A stretch of DNA of 64,000 nt from a virus. The stretch is taken from the IMG/VR virus record IMGVR_UViG_3300034198_012754, positions 20,998 to 84,997 of that record; one strand, written 5' to 3'. The stretch's first letter is position 1. Each line of letters opens with the position of its first letter. Both the position numbers and the translations under genes were made by a program. The notes beneath the pieces are model-generated. The model was not told the DNA's origin, ran no database searches, and saw nothing but the letters and a program-made list of their open reading frames with translations. Of this stretch, positions 8,039 through 16,160 are shown in pieces.

Positions 8039-8647
8039 ATGTGGCAGATACAATGGCTGTTGCAGTTAATTCCAGATTCAATATTTGTCTGGATTACCTA
8101 TGCATTATTTTTAACAGGCATAGTGCTGTACATTGCCAGTAAACTGGTATCTATTCTGCCATTTGTTGGGCAATACCGACTGATAGCAGAATTGGCCGGT
8201 GTTGCTGTGTTGATTATTTCGGCTTATTTCTATGGCGGTATTGAATATCGTCAAATGATCACAGAGTTAAAACAGCGAGTGGTTGTGGCAGAAAAACAAA
8301 GTAAAGATGCCAATGTAGCATTGGAAAAGAAAACCCGAGAAAAAGTTCAAGTAATAAAGGAAACAGTGTATGTCAACAAAACAATTATCAAAGAAACTGC
8401 TGGTCGTCAAATTGACAGCCAGTGCGTGTTGCCTCGCAGTGCTGTCGGCCTGCACGACAGTGCCAGTGCTAATCAAGTTTCCCGAGGCGCCGACGCCGCT
8501 GATGGAACCCCCAGCACAGTTAAAGCCAGTGAGCTCCTCGAAACAGTAGTGGACAACTACGGCACCTGTCACGAAACAGCAGAAAAGCTACGCGGCTGGC
8601 AAGAATGGTATCAGACACAGAAGAAAATCTTCGAAAGCATTAAATAA
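8039..8647 (+). CDS. i-spanin-like inner-membrane protein
   Basis: 202 residues. Two hydrophobic segments (about residues 12-38 and 44-68) are followed by a coiled-coil-like periplasmic part (residues 75-110) and a C-terminal region. This fits an inner-membrane spanin subunit; the extra transmembrane segment makes it longer than classical Rz. The decisive support is the o-spanin reading frame nested in its 3' half (8370-8549), the Rz/Rz1 arrangement. Spanins fuse inner and outer membranes in the last step of lysis of Gram-negative hosts, so the host is Gram-negative. Confidence 0.8.
   Translation: MWQIQWLLQLIPDSIFVWITYALFLTGIVLYIASKLVSILPFVGQYRLIAELAGVAVLIISAYFYGGIEYRQMITELKQRVVVAEKQSKDANVALEKKTREKVQVIKETVYVNKTIIKETAGRQIDSQCVLPRSAVGLHDSASANQVSRGADAADGTPSTVKASELLETVVDNYGTCHETAEKLRGWQEWYQTQKKIFESIK
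8370..8549 (+). CDS. o-spanin lipoprotein nested in the i-spanin gene
   Basis: 59 residues in the +1 frame, wholly inside the i-spanin gene. It has a basic N-terminus, a hydrophobic core and a lipobox LSAC (Cys28) typical of lipoprotein signal peptides. A proline-rich mature part follows (VLIKFPEAPTPLMEPP), the hallmark of T4-like outer-membrane spanins. The predicted mature protein is only about 32 residues, anchored in the outer membrane by lipid and facing the periplasm. The complete embedding matches lambda Rz1. Confidence 0.88.
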   Translation: MSTKQLSKKLLVVKLTASACCLAVLSACTTVPVLIKFPEAPTPLMEPPAQLKPVSSSKQ

Positions 8648-8673
8648 TAACACAAACAACAAGGAGCATTGAC

Positions 8674-8790
8674 ATGTTAGACACATTATTTTGGGTAGCA
8701 GTAGGAGCATTTGTGGGTTGGAATTTTCCACAGCCATTTTGGGCTAAAATTATTCAAGCAAAAATTCAAACAATGATTTCCAAAAAATAA
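8674..8790 (+). CDS. Small single-span membrane protein
   Basis: 38 residues with a strong SD (AAGGAG). The N-terminal half is hydrophobic (LFWVAVGAFVGWNF), followed by an amphipathic basic tail (KIIQAKIQTMISKK). It sits between the spanin pair and the holin-like gene, so a role in lysis (antiholin or pinholin-like) is possible but unproven. Confidence 0.65.
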   Translation: MLDTLFWVAVGAFVGWNFPQPFWAKIIQAKIQTMISKK

Positions 8791-8809
8791 CAGACAAATA
8801 GGAGCTAGT

Positions 8810-9274
8810 ATGACAGAAGCAGTTAAAAGCGAGAGCGCAAAGAAAAATGAAGATTGGATGAATTCAAAATGGCGTCCAATGATGGGTTGGTCATACATGC
8901 TGACCTGTGTAGCAGATTTTGTGTTTTTCCCTATCCTATGGAGCTTGGTACAGGTTATCGGAGGCGGCCGTGTCGAAACACAATGGCAACCTATCACGCT
9001 ACAGGGTGCAGGACTGTATCACATTGCCATGGGTGCTGTGTTGGGTATCGCGGCCTATGGACGTACCCAGGAAAAGCTGGGCGGTGCCAACAACGGCGGA
9101 TTGCCTGCCGCAGGAACCACATATACACCACCTGCACCTGTGAGCACACCAGCACCAAGTTTTAGTGCACCAGCACCAACAACAAGTTTTGGTGGCAATA
9201 GTTCACAGTTCACAGCAACACCTACCTTTGGCGGCAAGCCAGGCCCAGCACAACCACCACATCCGGAGTTATAA
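8810..9274 (+). CDS. Holin-like membrane protein with Pro-rich tail
   Basis: 154 residues. KNEDWMNSKWRPMMGWSYML followed by two or three hydrophobic segments (to about residue 85) matches a phage holin family that begins with W(M/I)xxKWRPxMGW. The remaining 70 residues are an unusual Pro/Ala/Thr-rich cytoplasmic or periplasmic tail. It is placed directly after endolysin and spanins with an SD (ATAGGAG). It likely forms the inner-membrane lesion that releases the endolysin. Confidence 0.8.
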   Translation: MTEAVKSESAKKNEDWMNSKWRPMMGWSYMLTCVADFVFFPILWSLVQVIGGGRVETQWQPITLQGAGLYHIAMGAVLGIAAYGRTQEKLGGANNGGLPAAGTTYTPPAPVSTPAPSFSAPAPTTSFGGNSSQFTATPTFGGKPGPAQPPHPEL

Positions 9275-9275
9275 T

Positions 9276-9476
9276 ATGAAACATTTATTAGCTGTATTAT
9301 TAGTAGCCTTTACTTCTGTTGCATTTGCAGAACCACACACAAAAGAAGTATGCAAAGACAAAAAAAATGCCAATGGCCAAGTGGTAAAAGGCAAAGATGG
9401 CAAGCCTGTGCAAGTATGCAAAACAATCAAGATACACAAAAAGCACGAAGGCACCAAAGTTCCTGACAAAAAGTAA
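9276..9476 (+). CDS. Small secreted Lys-rich protein
   Basis: 66 residues starting at ATG 9276. A signal peptide (MKHLLAVLLVAFTSVAFA) with an AFA cleavage site is followed by a 48-residue basic mature domain with two Cys (EVCKD, VQVCKT) and a Gly-Lys repeat-like middle. Predicted periplasmic. It is the last gene of the lysis region and precedes a terminator/promoter. No function is recognised. Confidence 0.7.
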   Translation: MKHLLAVLLVAFTSVAFAEPHTKEVCKDKKNANGQVVKGKDGKPVQVCKTIKIHKKHEGTKVPDKK

Positions 9477-9479
9477 TTA

Positions 9480-9508
9480 TTGACATGTACCTGAAAAGAC
9501 AGTATAAT
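9480..9508 (+). promoter_or_regulatory. Sigma70 promoter embedded in a terminator stem
   Basis: TTGACA (9480-9485), 17-base spacer, TATAAT (9503-9508): both hexamers are consensus. The -10 lies in the apical part of the terminator hairpin, and transcription would start about 20 bases before the dnaJ-like ATG at 9535. Confidence 0.85.
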
Positions 9509-9529
9509 TAAAGTATACTGTCTTTTTTT
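9494..9529 (+). terminator. Rho-independent terminator after the lysis cassette
   Basis: Perfect 13-bp stem (AAAAGACAGTATA, 9494-9506, with its complement at 9514-9526), 7-base loop and a run of seven T (9523-9529). The stem overlaps a sigma70 promoter. Confidence 0.85.
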
Positions 9530-9534
9530 ATTCA

Positions 9535-10320
9535 ATGAAAAACCATTACGAAACTCTAGGTGTAAAAACCTCTGCTGATGCCGACGAAATCAAACGTGCT
9601 TATAGAAAGCTGGCCAGCCAACATCATCCGGACAAGGGTGGAGATGTAAAGAAGTTTCAAGAAATAGAGGAAGCATACCGCACACTGAGCGATCCACAAG
9701 CACGAGCGCAGTACGACAATCCACAGCCTAACTTTGGCTCGTTTGGACAACACGGTGGACCGCAGGGCTTTGACTTTGACACAATATTTGACATATTTGG
9801 TGCACGCTTTGGACAAGGACAACGCAGGCCACAGCAGGCCAGAATGAGCCTATGGATACAGTTGCGTGATGTAGCACAGGGCGGTCGTAGAACTGTATCC
9901 GTGGGCACCCAAACAGGCACACAGGCAGTAGACATTGAAATTCCTCTAGGCATTGATGATGGCGATTCTGTACAGTACCCAGGACTGGCGCCGGGTGGTA
10001 TGGATTTAATTGTTTCATTTAGAATTCATCCTGATCCGCGTTGGTTTAGGTCAGGTCTTAATTTGACAGCAGAACACACTGCCACGGTGTGGGATTTGAT
10101 CTTGGGCACCAATGCCAGAATTAGAGACGTGTTGGGCACCGAAATAGTTTTCACTATTCCGCCCATGTGTCAGCCCGGAACCACGCTGCGACTACGAGGA
10201 CGTGGACTACGCCATAGATCAGGTCAGCAAGGCGATATACTGATCCGGATACAAGGCAGTTTGCCCCCGAAGATTGACTCAGAATTGCTGGATCTGATTC
10301 GAATCAAACACACCCAATAA
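9535..10320 (+). CDS. DnaJ/CbpA-like J-domain co-chaperone
   Basis: 261 residues. The N-terminal J domain (MKNHYETLGVKTSADADEIK, HHPDKGG with the HPD motif that stimulates DnaK) is followed by a short Gly/Phe-rich linker (about 75-100) and two beta-sandwich C-terminal domains. The zinc-finger region of DnaJ is absent, so the architecture is that of CbpA. It would recruit host DnaK. It precedes a ClpA-like unfoldase, making a small proteostasis module with its own strong promoter. Confidence 0.88.
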   Translation: MKNHYETLGVKTSADADEIKRAYRKLASQHHPDKGGDVKKFQEIEEAYRTLSDPQARAQYDNPQPNFGSFGQHGGPQGFDFDTIFDIFGARFGQGQRRPQQARMSLWIQLRDVAQGGRRTVSVGTQTGTQAVDIEIPLGIDDGDSVQYPGLAPGGMDLIVSFRIHPDPRWFRSGLNLTAEHTATVWDLILGTNARIRDVLGTEIVFTIPPMCQPGTTLRLRGRGLRHRSGQQGDILIRIQGSLPPKIDSELLDLIRIKHTQ

Positions 10321-10322
10321 GA

Positions 10323-10352
10323 TTGCGTTATAACGAAATTTCAGTGTATAAT
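10323..10352 (+). promoter_or_regulatory. Probable promoter for clpA-like gene
   Basis: TTGCGT (10323-10328) and TATAAT (10347-10352) with an 18-base spacer, 35 bases upstream of ATG 10388. The -10 is perfect; the -35 is moderate. Confidence 0.6.
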
Positions 10353-10387
10353 AATATATACATACATCAATAACAACAAAGGGCCGT

Positions 10388-12664
10388 ATGCAAAACAATC
10401 CTGAAATTGAACAAATTGTTGACGAAGCAGTCAAAATTGCTCGAACCAAGCAACATGAATATGTGCTGACAGAACATGTGTTGTTGGCCATGATTCGTCA
10501 TGTTGCCTTTCGCAAAGTGTTGGAAAAATACGGCACGGATGTGGTCATGTTTGAAGAAGAATTAGAGGCATACTTAAACAGCCTGGTCAATCTAATCAAA
10601 CAAGGCGACATACAACCCAAAAAGACCAATGCACTGGAACGTTGTTTTAATCGTGCTCTCACACAGGTGTTGTTCACAGGGCGTCGCAGTGTTACCACAG
10701 TGGATCTTTATTTGGCCATGATGTCCGAGACCAACAGTCATGCTCATTACTTCTTGTTGAAGTACGGTGTAAAGAAAGCTGAGTTCGTGGACTTCTACGG
10801 CAAGAACTACAACCAAAAGGATGTCAAGCTAAACACTCAGCAGGCCACAGAAGTGTTGGAAGAACACTGTACCAACCTCACAAGATTGGCTCAAGAAAAC
10901 AAGCTGGAACCCATGATTGGACGCAGTTCAGAATTGGATGAAATGATCACTGTGTTGGCCCGTCGATTCAAGGCCAATGTGCTGATGGTAGGCGATCCTG
11001 GTGTGGGCAAAACTGCCATTGTGGATGGCCTAGCACAGGAAATTATAGCAGGACGTGTGCCGGAGTTTCTTCGAGGCCACGAAGTATGGGGATTGGAAAT
11101 TGGATCTTTGTTGGCAGGCTCAAAATATCGCGGTGAATTTGAAGAGAAATTCAAGCAAGTAATTGGCGCATTGGAAAGCAAAGGCAATTGTATTTTGTTC
11201 ATTGACGAAGCGCACACCATGAAAGGTGCAGGTGCTGGCAATAATTCAAGCCTGGACTTTGCCAATATGTTGAAGCCAGCCATTACCAAAGGTAGTTTAA
11301 AAGTGGTGGCGTCAACCACATGGGAAGAATACTACGAATCATTTGAAAAAGATCGTGCCCTGATGCGTCGTTTCCATAGAGTGTCTGTGGATGAACCCAC
11401 AGCAGAAGTCACTGAGCAAATTCTCATTGGATTGAGCCCACGCTTGGAAACTTTCCACAATGTGATGATTGACACAGAAGCCATGACTGCTGCTGTGGAA
11501 TTATCAGGACGTTATATTCATGATCGTAAAAATCCCGACAAATCAATTGATTTGATTGATGGAGCCTGTGCTGGACAACGTGTAAAAGATCAGGGCAATG
11601 TGACCATTACAAAAGAAATGATTATGGCACAGTTGTCCCGAGTTGCTAATATTCCCTTGGATAGATTGCAAAATGAACGTTCAGCCAAGATTGTGGATTT
11701 GGAATCCAATATCAAGCAAAAGTTGTACGGGCAAGATGCCGCTGTTGATTCTGTGCTAGAGCGTGTGTATATCAACTTCTCAGGCATCGGCAATGAAAAC
11801 AGACCCATTGCGTCGTTCTTGTTCATGGGTCCAACAGGCACTGGCAAAACAGAATTGGCCAAATTATTAAGTGCAAATTTAGACATGCAGTTGCTGAAAT
11901 ACGACATGAGCGAATATCAAGAAAAGCATACTGTATCCAGTTTGATTGGTGCTCCTCCAGGATATGTGGGCTTTGAAGACGGCAACATAGGTGGCGGCAA
12001 GCTGATTTCAGACATTTCAAAAAATCCATTTTCGATCATTCTTTTTGACGAAATTGAAAAGGCTCATCCGGACGTGATCAATATCATGTTGCAGATGTTG
12101 GACGAAGGTAGATTGTCCAGTGCCAATGGTAAAACTGTGAATCTAAAGAACTGCATTATTGTTATGACGTCAAATTTGGGTGCCCGTGACAATGAACAAA
12201 ACAACATTGGTTTTGGACAGAGCCTGGAAAAGACAGGATCAGAAGACCGGGCCATGAAAGAGTTCTTCAAACCTGAATTACGCAATCGTATTGATCAAGT
12301 GTGCAAGTTTGTGAAATTAGACCAATTGGCCATCAAAAAGATTGTGATCAAATTTGTGGATCAATTGCAAACAAGTTTGAGTGTCAAAGGCATCCGATTA
12401 ACGCTCAGCGAAGCAGTGATTGATTTGTTGGCGGAAAAAGGCTACGATCCCAAAATGGGTGCCAGACCATTGTCACGCAAAATTGATGAATTAATTCGCG
12501 TGCCACTGAGTAAACGTATTTTGTTTGACCGATTGAGTGACTGTGTGTTGCATGCCGAACTTGACGGTGACGCAGTGACATTTGTGATACAAGAACCTAT
12601 ACCCGTTCCGGTGGTAGATGCGGATGGATACATTGTCCTTGACCCAACAAAGCCCAAACTTTAA
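10388..12664 (+). CDS. clpA: ClpA-like AAA+ unfoldase
   Basis: 758 residues, the same length as E. coli ClpA. It has an N-terminal Clp-N domain (about 1-140), a first AAA+ module (Walker A GDPGVGKT near residue 202, Walker B ILFIDEAH) and a second (Walker A GPTGTGKTE near 480, ILFDEIEKAH, C-terminal D2 small domain). There is no long ClpB middle domain, so it is an unfoldase rather than a disaggregase. NNIGFGQ near residue 607 keeps the IGF/IGL loop that docks on ClpP, so it could feed substrates to host ClpP. No phage clpP is in the window. Confidence 0.92.
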   Translation: MQNNPEIEQIVDEAVKIARTKQHEYVLTEHVLLAMIRHVAFRKVLEKYGTDVVMFEEELEAYLNSLVNLIKQGDIQPKKTNALERCFNRALTQVLFTGRRSVTTVDLYLAMMSETNSHAHYFLLKYGVKKAEFVDFYGKNYNQKDVKLNTQQATEVLEEHCTNLTRLAQENKLEPMIGRSSELDEMITVLARRFKANVLMVGDPGVGKTAIVDGLAQEIIAGRVPEFLRGHEVWGLEIGSLLAGSKYRGEFEEKFKQVIGALESKGNCILFIDEAHTMKGAGAGNNSSLDFANMLKPAITKGSLKVVASTTWEEYYESFEKDRALMRRFHRVSVDEPTAEVTEQILIGLSPRLETFHNVMIDTEAMTAAVELSGRYIHDRKNPDKSIDLIDGACAGQRVKDQGNVTITKEMIMAQLSRVANIPLDRLQNERSAKIVDLESNIKQKLYGQDAAVDSVLERVYINFSGIGNENRPIASFLFMGPTGTGKTELAKLLSANLDMQLLKYDMSEYQEKHTVSSLIGAPPGYVGFEDGNIGGGKLISDISKNPFSIILFDEIEKAHPDVINIMLQMLDEGRLSSANGKTVNLKNCIIVMTSNLGARDNEQNNIGFGQSLEKTGSEDRAMKEFFKPELRNRIDQVCKFVKLDQLAIKKIVIKFVDQLQTSLSVKGIRLTLSEAVIDLLAEKGYDPKMGARPLSRKIDELIRVPLSKRILFDRLSDCVLHAELDGDAVTFVIQEPIPVPVVDADGYIVLDPTKPKL

Positions 12665-13325
12665 GTCCATTGACAGTGATCAATTGTTTTACGATCACTG
12701 GCAATACTGCATACGCTTGCGGCTGAATGAAGCCACTGCGTTGCGTAACACCTTGGACATTGAAAAAATCACTGATATACTGAACCACCGAAAACAGTGG
12801 CGTGAACGTGTGCGTACTCGCTGGCCACAAAATAACTTTGTGCGCCAACATCAGCCTATTACTGATCAAACTCGTGACGAATTGTATGCGTTTGTTGACT
12901 TTTTACAACAGGTAACTGAACCCTACAAAATAGTAATTTCGGTGAATCAATGTTGGATTTACAGCAACAATTCTGTATTGCTGGAACGCATTGGACGTTT
13001 GCCTTTTGTGCGTGAGGCAAAGTACACCGAGGCTGTGGTTGTGCGTGCCAAAAATACCATTGCATTGCTCAATCCTCGACATGAATACAGAAGCTATTTC
13101 CGCAATGTCAAGCTGACTGCTGGAGAAAAAGATCAACTATTGAATTTCTTTAACAATCAGCCTGACATTAGAATTAGCCCTGCATTAAAAGCATGGTTAT
13201 CACTGCCTTTTGTACGCACACAGGATTATTTCTTTGTGGACTACAACAACCGCACTTGGTTGACCATGCTGGCATTGATCCGACCGGGATTAATTCGCAA
13301 GACCTCACAATTGGTGGCTAAATAA
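12618..13325 (+). CDS. Conserved T4-like phage protein of unknown function
   Basis: 235 residues starting 47 bases inside the 3' end of clpA (ATG 12618 or 12624). SPNFKSIDSDQLFYDHWQY is an opening I recognise from cyanophage-like genomes. There are no catalytic motifs. The middle region (VFIVISVNQ-like beta segment with WIYSNN) and RNVKLTAGEKDQL suggest a mixed alpha/beta fold. The stop overlaps a TAAATA promoter core. Possibly structural. Confidence 0.7.
   Translation: MRMDTLSLTQQSPNFKSIDSDQLFYDHWQYCIRLRLNEATALRNTLDIEKITDILNHRKQWRERVRTRWPQNNFVRQHQPITDQTRDELYAFVDFLQQVTEPYKIVISVNQCWIYSNNSVLLERIGRLPFVREAKYTEAVVVRAKNTIALLNPRHEYRSYFRNVKLTAGEKDQLLNFFNNQPDIRISPALKAWLSLPFVRTQDYFFVDYNNRTWLTMLALIRPGLIRKTSQLVAK
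13319..13324 (+). promoter_or_regulatory. Late promoter core (TAAATA)
   Basis: GCTAAATAAAACACT directly precedes ATG 13332, leaving seven bases between the hexamer and the start codon and no Shine-Dalgarno. Confidence 0.5.
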
Positions 13326-13331
13326 AACACT

Positions 13332-13508
13332 ATGGCAAAAATCAATTCAACCTCTTTAGTTATTACTGTATCAGAAATGGTACGTGACACAGATACAGCT
13401 CATGTGTTGTTGACTCCTGAAATGGTTTCTCAACTGGAAGCAGTTGTGCAACAACTAGCGTCGGAAGCTGCAGGCAGTGCTGTTATTGTGGAAGTGCAAC
13501 AGGCATAA
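13332..13508 (+). CDS. Small conserved hypothetical protein
   Basis: 58 residues (starts MAKINSTSLVITVSEMV), following a TAAATA core and ending in a TAATG overlap with the next gene. Acidic helical stretch (LTPEMVSQLEAVVQQL). No motif; probably co-expressed with the virion-type gene downstream. Confidence 0.65.
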   Translation: MAKINSTSLVITVSEMVRDTDTAHVLLTPEMVSQLEAVVQQLASEAAGSAVIVEVQQA

Positions 13509-13891
13509 TGGCGTTGACCAGTATATTTTTATTGGACAATGTGGTGTCAGGCACACCGTCCGGCAACTACGACGGCAGCTCTGCTGATTTTGACTCTGAC
13601 GGTGTCAAAGCAGTGGGCTATTATCAAGGACAGGGTGGTATACAAACCCTGGGCATTCGAACTACCAATTTCACAGGCACCATTACCTTGCAGGCCACAA
13701 TAGACAACGAGTGGCAAACAGCTGACTGGTTTGATATCTATGAATATGGCGACGATAGCACCATCAACGACGGCAGTAGTGCCATAACTGATCATCGTGT
13801 GTTTACAGCCACTGGCAATTATGTCTGGGTACGTGCTAGAATCACTGGCTTTGACTCTGGCACCATTAACTTTGTAAACATTGTTTATTGA
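13508..13891 (+). CDS. Probable virion protein (beta-rich)
   Basis: 127 residues, nearly all predicted beta strand with many Gly/Asp/Thr (SGNYDGSSADFDSDGVKAVG, TGTITLQATID, GNYVWVRARITGF). This composition and the closing FDSGTINFVNIVY are typical of phage decoration or fibre-associated proteins. Located downstream of a late promoter core and overlapping both neighbours. The precise structural role cannot be assigned. Confidence 0.7.
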   Translation: MALTSIFLLDNVVSGTPSGNYDGSSADFDSDGVKAVGYYQGQGGIQTLGIRTTNFTGTITLQATIDNEWQTADWFDIYEYGDDSTINDGSSAITDHRVFTATGNYVWVRARITGFDSGTINFVNIVY

Positions 13892-14331
13892 TGCAACAAT
13901 CAACATTTAGTTTCCAATTAACTCCTACTAATCCTGCAGTGGCCCTGGGATTTGAATGCTGGATCAATGATCAGTGTGTGTTTGACACGGAACATGTTGC
14001 AGACTCTGTAATAGTATCAGGTAATTTGCCCGACGACAATGTCGAAACAGATCACACATTAAAAATAGTGTTAAAAAACAAACTGCCAGAGCACACAGCA
14101 ATATCTGAATCTGGGGAGATACTGCATGATGCGTGTTTGGAAATTGCCAATTTGACATTTGATGATATTGAGTTAGGGCAAATGGTCAACGAGCTTGCTG
14201 TGTATGAACACGATTTCAATGGCACACAACCTGTAACAAAAGAGCAATTTTTTGGAACTATTGGTTGCAATGGCACAGTGGCATTGAAATTCACCACGCC
14301 GATTTATCTCTGGCTCCTGGAAAACATGTAA
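13891..14331 (+). CDS. Conserved probable virion protein
   Basis: 146 residues from ATG 13891, overlapping the previous TGA. Beta-rich with DIELGQMVNELAVYEHDFNG, IGCNGTVALKF and a C-terminal TPIYLWLLENM. I recognise this type from T4-like cyanophages as an uncharacterised conserved late protein; the fold looks carbohydrate-binding-like, but that is only an impression. It is followed by another late promoter core. Confidence 0.7.
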   Translation: MQQSTFSFQLTPTNPAVALGFECWINDQCVFDTEHVADSVIVSGNLPDDNVETDHTLKIVLKNKLPEHTAISESGEILHDACLEIANLTFDDIELGQMVNELAVYEHDFNGTQPVTKEQFFGTIGCNGTVALKFTTPIYLWLLENM

Positions 14332-14334
14332 CGC

Positions 14335-14340
14335 TAAATA
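14335..14340 (+). promoter_or_regulatory. Late promoter core (TAAATA), four bases before ATG
   Basis: CTAAATA followed by CTAG and ATG 14345. Normal spacing from a -10 to the transcription start would put +1 at or inside the start codon. Confidence 0.5.
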
Positions 14341-14344
14341 CTAG

Positions 14345-15145
14345 ATGCGTACAGTAGTGATATATCCCGGCCGTTTTCATCCTTTTCATCGTGGGCACAA
14401 AGCCAGCTATGATTATCTGACCAAGCGTTACGGCGATCGCAATGTATTTGTTGTGAGCAGCGACAAACAAGATCCAGAAACCAGCCCATTTTCTTTTGCA
14501 GACAAAATGGCAATGATGACCAAATTGGGCATCAGTCCCGGGCAAATTGCGCAGGTACGTAATCCTTATCAAGCACAAGAAATCCGATCCGAAATAGACG
14601 ATCCTGAAAATACTGTGTTGATATTTGCTGTGAGTGAAAAAGACATGACCGGTGAAGATGCTAGATTTACATTTGGCACCAAAAAAGACGGCACACCCAG
14701 TTACATGCAACCCCTGCCCCTAGACAGCAAGGATCTGCAGAATATGACACAACACGCCTATGTGGCAGTGACACCCACTGTAAACTTCCGAGTACGTGGT
14801 GCTGATGCCAATTCAGCCAGTCAGATAAGAAAACAATATATTGCCGGAAATGATTCAGACCGTGATCAAATCATTGCTGATCTTTATGGTGATGTGGACC
14901 CAGGAATCCGAGATATATTTGATCTTAAATTAGGCACTGGTCGTCCAGTGGAAATAGTCAGCGAAAGCCGTGCTAGAATTGCTGAAAAAATAACCCAATT
15001 ACGACAACGCATAGCACAATTAAAAGAAAAAGAATCTGACGACTATTTGGAAGAAAAATGGAGTAAGAAATACAAGAGCTCAATCAATTGTTCAAACCCC
15101 AAAGGTTTCAGTCAACGAGCACACTGCGCCGGTCGTAAAAAATAG
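14345..15145 (+). CDS. HxGH nucleotidyltransferase with Cys-basic tail
   Basis: 266 residues. The N-terminus MRTVVIYPGRFHPFHRGHKA carries the HxGH motif (HRGH 15-18) of NMNAT/PPAT-type nucleotidyltransferases, and SASQIRKQ is the second motif. Residues about 200-235 are helical. The C-terminus is a basic Cys module (SSINCSNPKGFSQRAHCAGR) of a type found at the ends of several phage proteins. A late promoter core immediately before ATG suggests synthesis at assembly time, so it may be packaged rather than a metabolic early protein. The substrate is unknown. Confidence 0.75.
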   Translation: MRTVVIYPGRFHPFHRGHKASYDYLTKRYGDRNVFVVSSDKQDPETSPFSFADKMAMMTKLGISPGQIAQVRNPYQAQEIRSEIDDPENTVLIFAVSEKDMTGEDARFTFGTKKDGTPSYMQPLPLDSKDLQNMTQHAYVAVTPTVNFRVRGADANSASQIRKQYIAGNDSDRDQIIADLYGDVDPGIRDIFDLKLGTGRPVEIVSESRARIAEKITQLRQRIAQLKEKESDDYLEEKWSKKYKSSINCSNPKGFSQRAHCAGRKK

Positions 15146-15198
15146 CCCCACCTGCTGTACTCTTGTAAATATACACACATTTTAACAAAGAGGAAACG

Positions 15199-16077
15199 AT
15201 GTCAGACGCAATCACACAATCTCCATTACCACCACAAAACACCATACAAGTCAATGTTGATTTTTTAAAAACTACCAAAGTACATATCTGTATGCCATGC
15301 TATGGCGGTAATTTAACTGAGTCAACATTTATGAGTTTTATCAAATGGTCCAATACTGCACGTCAGTTGGGCATTGATTGGACCATGGAAACCATGACCA
15401 ATGAGTCTCTAATTACTCGTGCCAGAAACACACTCACAGCCAAGTTTTTGACCAACCCCGAATCCACACACTTGATGTTTATTGATGCTGACATTGGCTG
15501 GGAGCCATGGCATTTGTTGGTGATGTTGAATGCAGACAAAGACGTAATTGGTGGATTGTACCCAATGAAATCCTTGCCAATCAAATGGTGTGTCAACGGA
15601 TTTGACGGTGCAAAGGAAGATGGCGCACTGCAAGAAGTATCAAAAACAGGCACAGGATTCCTACTGATCAAGCGTCATGTGTTTGAAAAGCTAAACAAGC
15701 ATCCACACGTAATTCCATTCAAGAACGACATTGGCTTGCCTCAGGAGCTAGACGCTCACATGAAGACCTACTTTGACACAGGTGTGCGTGAAAATCGCTA
15801 CTACTCCGAAGACTGGGCATTTTGCGAAAACTGGCGTGATCTAGGTGGAGAAGTATGGGTAGACAAGCGTGTGTTGTTACGTCACTCAGGAACCTATGTG
15901 TTCAGCAATGAAAATCAAGAGCAGGCCTATAGAGATCTACATGCAATGGCATTGGCCAATCAATCGGCTGCACAGACTACACAGATTGTGCCAACAATGA
16001 CCGAACCCGTGACAGCTGCTGAACCCCCGGCGCCGGTCACAGGCAAAGTAATGGCCAGCAAAAAGAAAAAGAAGTAA
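15199..16077 (+). CDS. GT-A fold glycosyltransferase-like protein
   Basis: 292 residues. KVHICMPCYGGNLTESTF (nucleotide-binding strand), RARNTLTAKF and HLMFIDADIGW (DxD-type metal motif) match GT2-like glycosyltransferases. A later YYSEDWAFCENWRDLGG provides an ED-type acceptor motif. The last 40 residues are a Pro/Ala/Thr-rich linker ending in a run of Lys. Good SD (GAGGAAACG). The target is unknown: modified phage DNA, capsid proteins or host glycans are all possible. Followed by a strong terminator. Confidence 0.8.
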   Translation: MSDAITQSPLPPQNTIQVNVDFLKTTKVHICMPCYGGNLTESTFMSFIKWSNTARQLGIDWTMETMTNESLITRARNTLTAKFLTNPESTHLMFIDADIGWEPWHLLVMLNADKDVIGGLYPMKSLPIKWCVNGFDGAKEDGALQEVSKTGTGFLLIKRHVFEKLNKHPHVIPFKNDIGLPQELDAHMKTYFDTGVRENRYYSEDWAFCENWRDLGGEVWVDKRVLLRHSGTYVFSNENQEQAYRDLHAMALANQSAAQTTQIVPTMTEPVTAAEPPAPVTGKVMASKKKKK

Positions 16078-16094
16078 TTCTTTTTTGATTGATC

Positions 16095-16124
16095 AAAAGA
16101 GCCGCCTAATCAGCGGCTTTTTCT
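16095..16124 (+). terminator. Rho-independent terminator
   Basis: AGCCGC (16100-16105) and GCGGCT (16113-16118) around a 7-base loop, with an A-rich upstream flank that can pair with the T-rich tail TTTTTCTTT. It separates the glycosyltransferase from the large protein cassette. Confidence 0.85.
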
Positions 16125-16150
16125 TTAAGATGTTATAACAAAAGATCCAA

Positions 16151-16156
16151 TAAATA
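16151..16156 (+). promoter_or_regulatory. Late promoter core (TAAATA) of the giant-protein gene
   Basis: AATAAATACACT directly precedes ATG 16161, a four-base gap with no Shine-Dalgarno. It is placed right after the terminator, as expected for the start of a new late transcription unit. Confidence 0.55.
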
Positions 16157-16160
16157 CACT

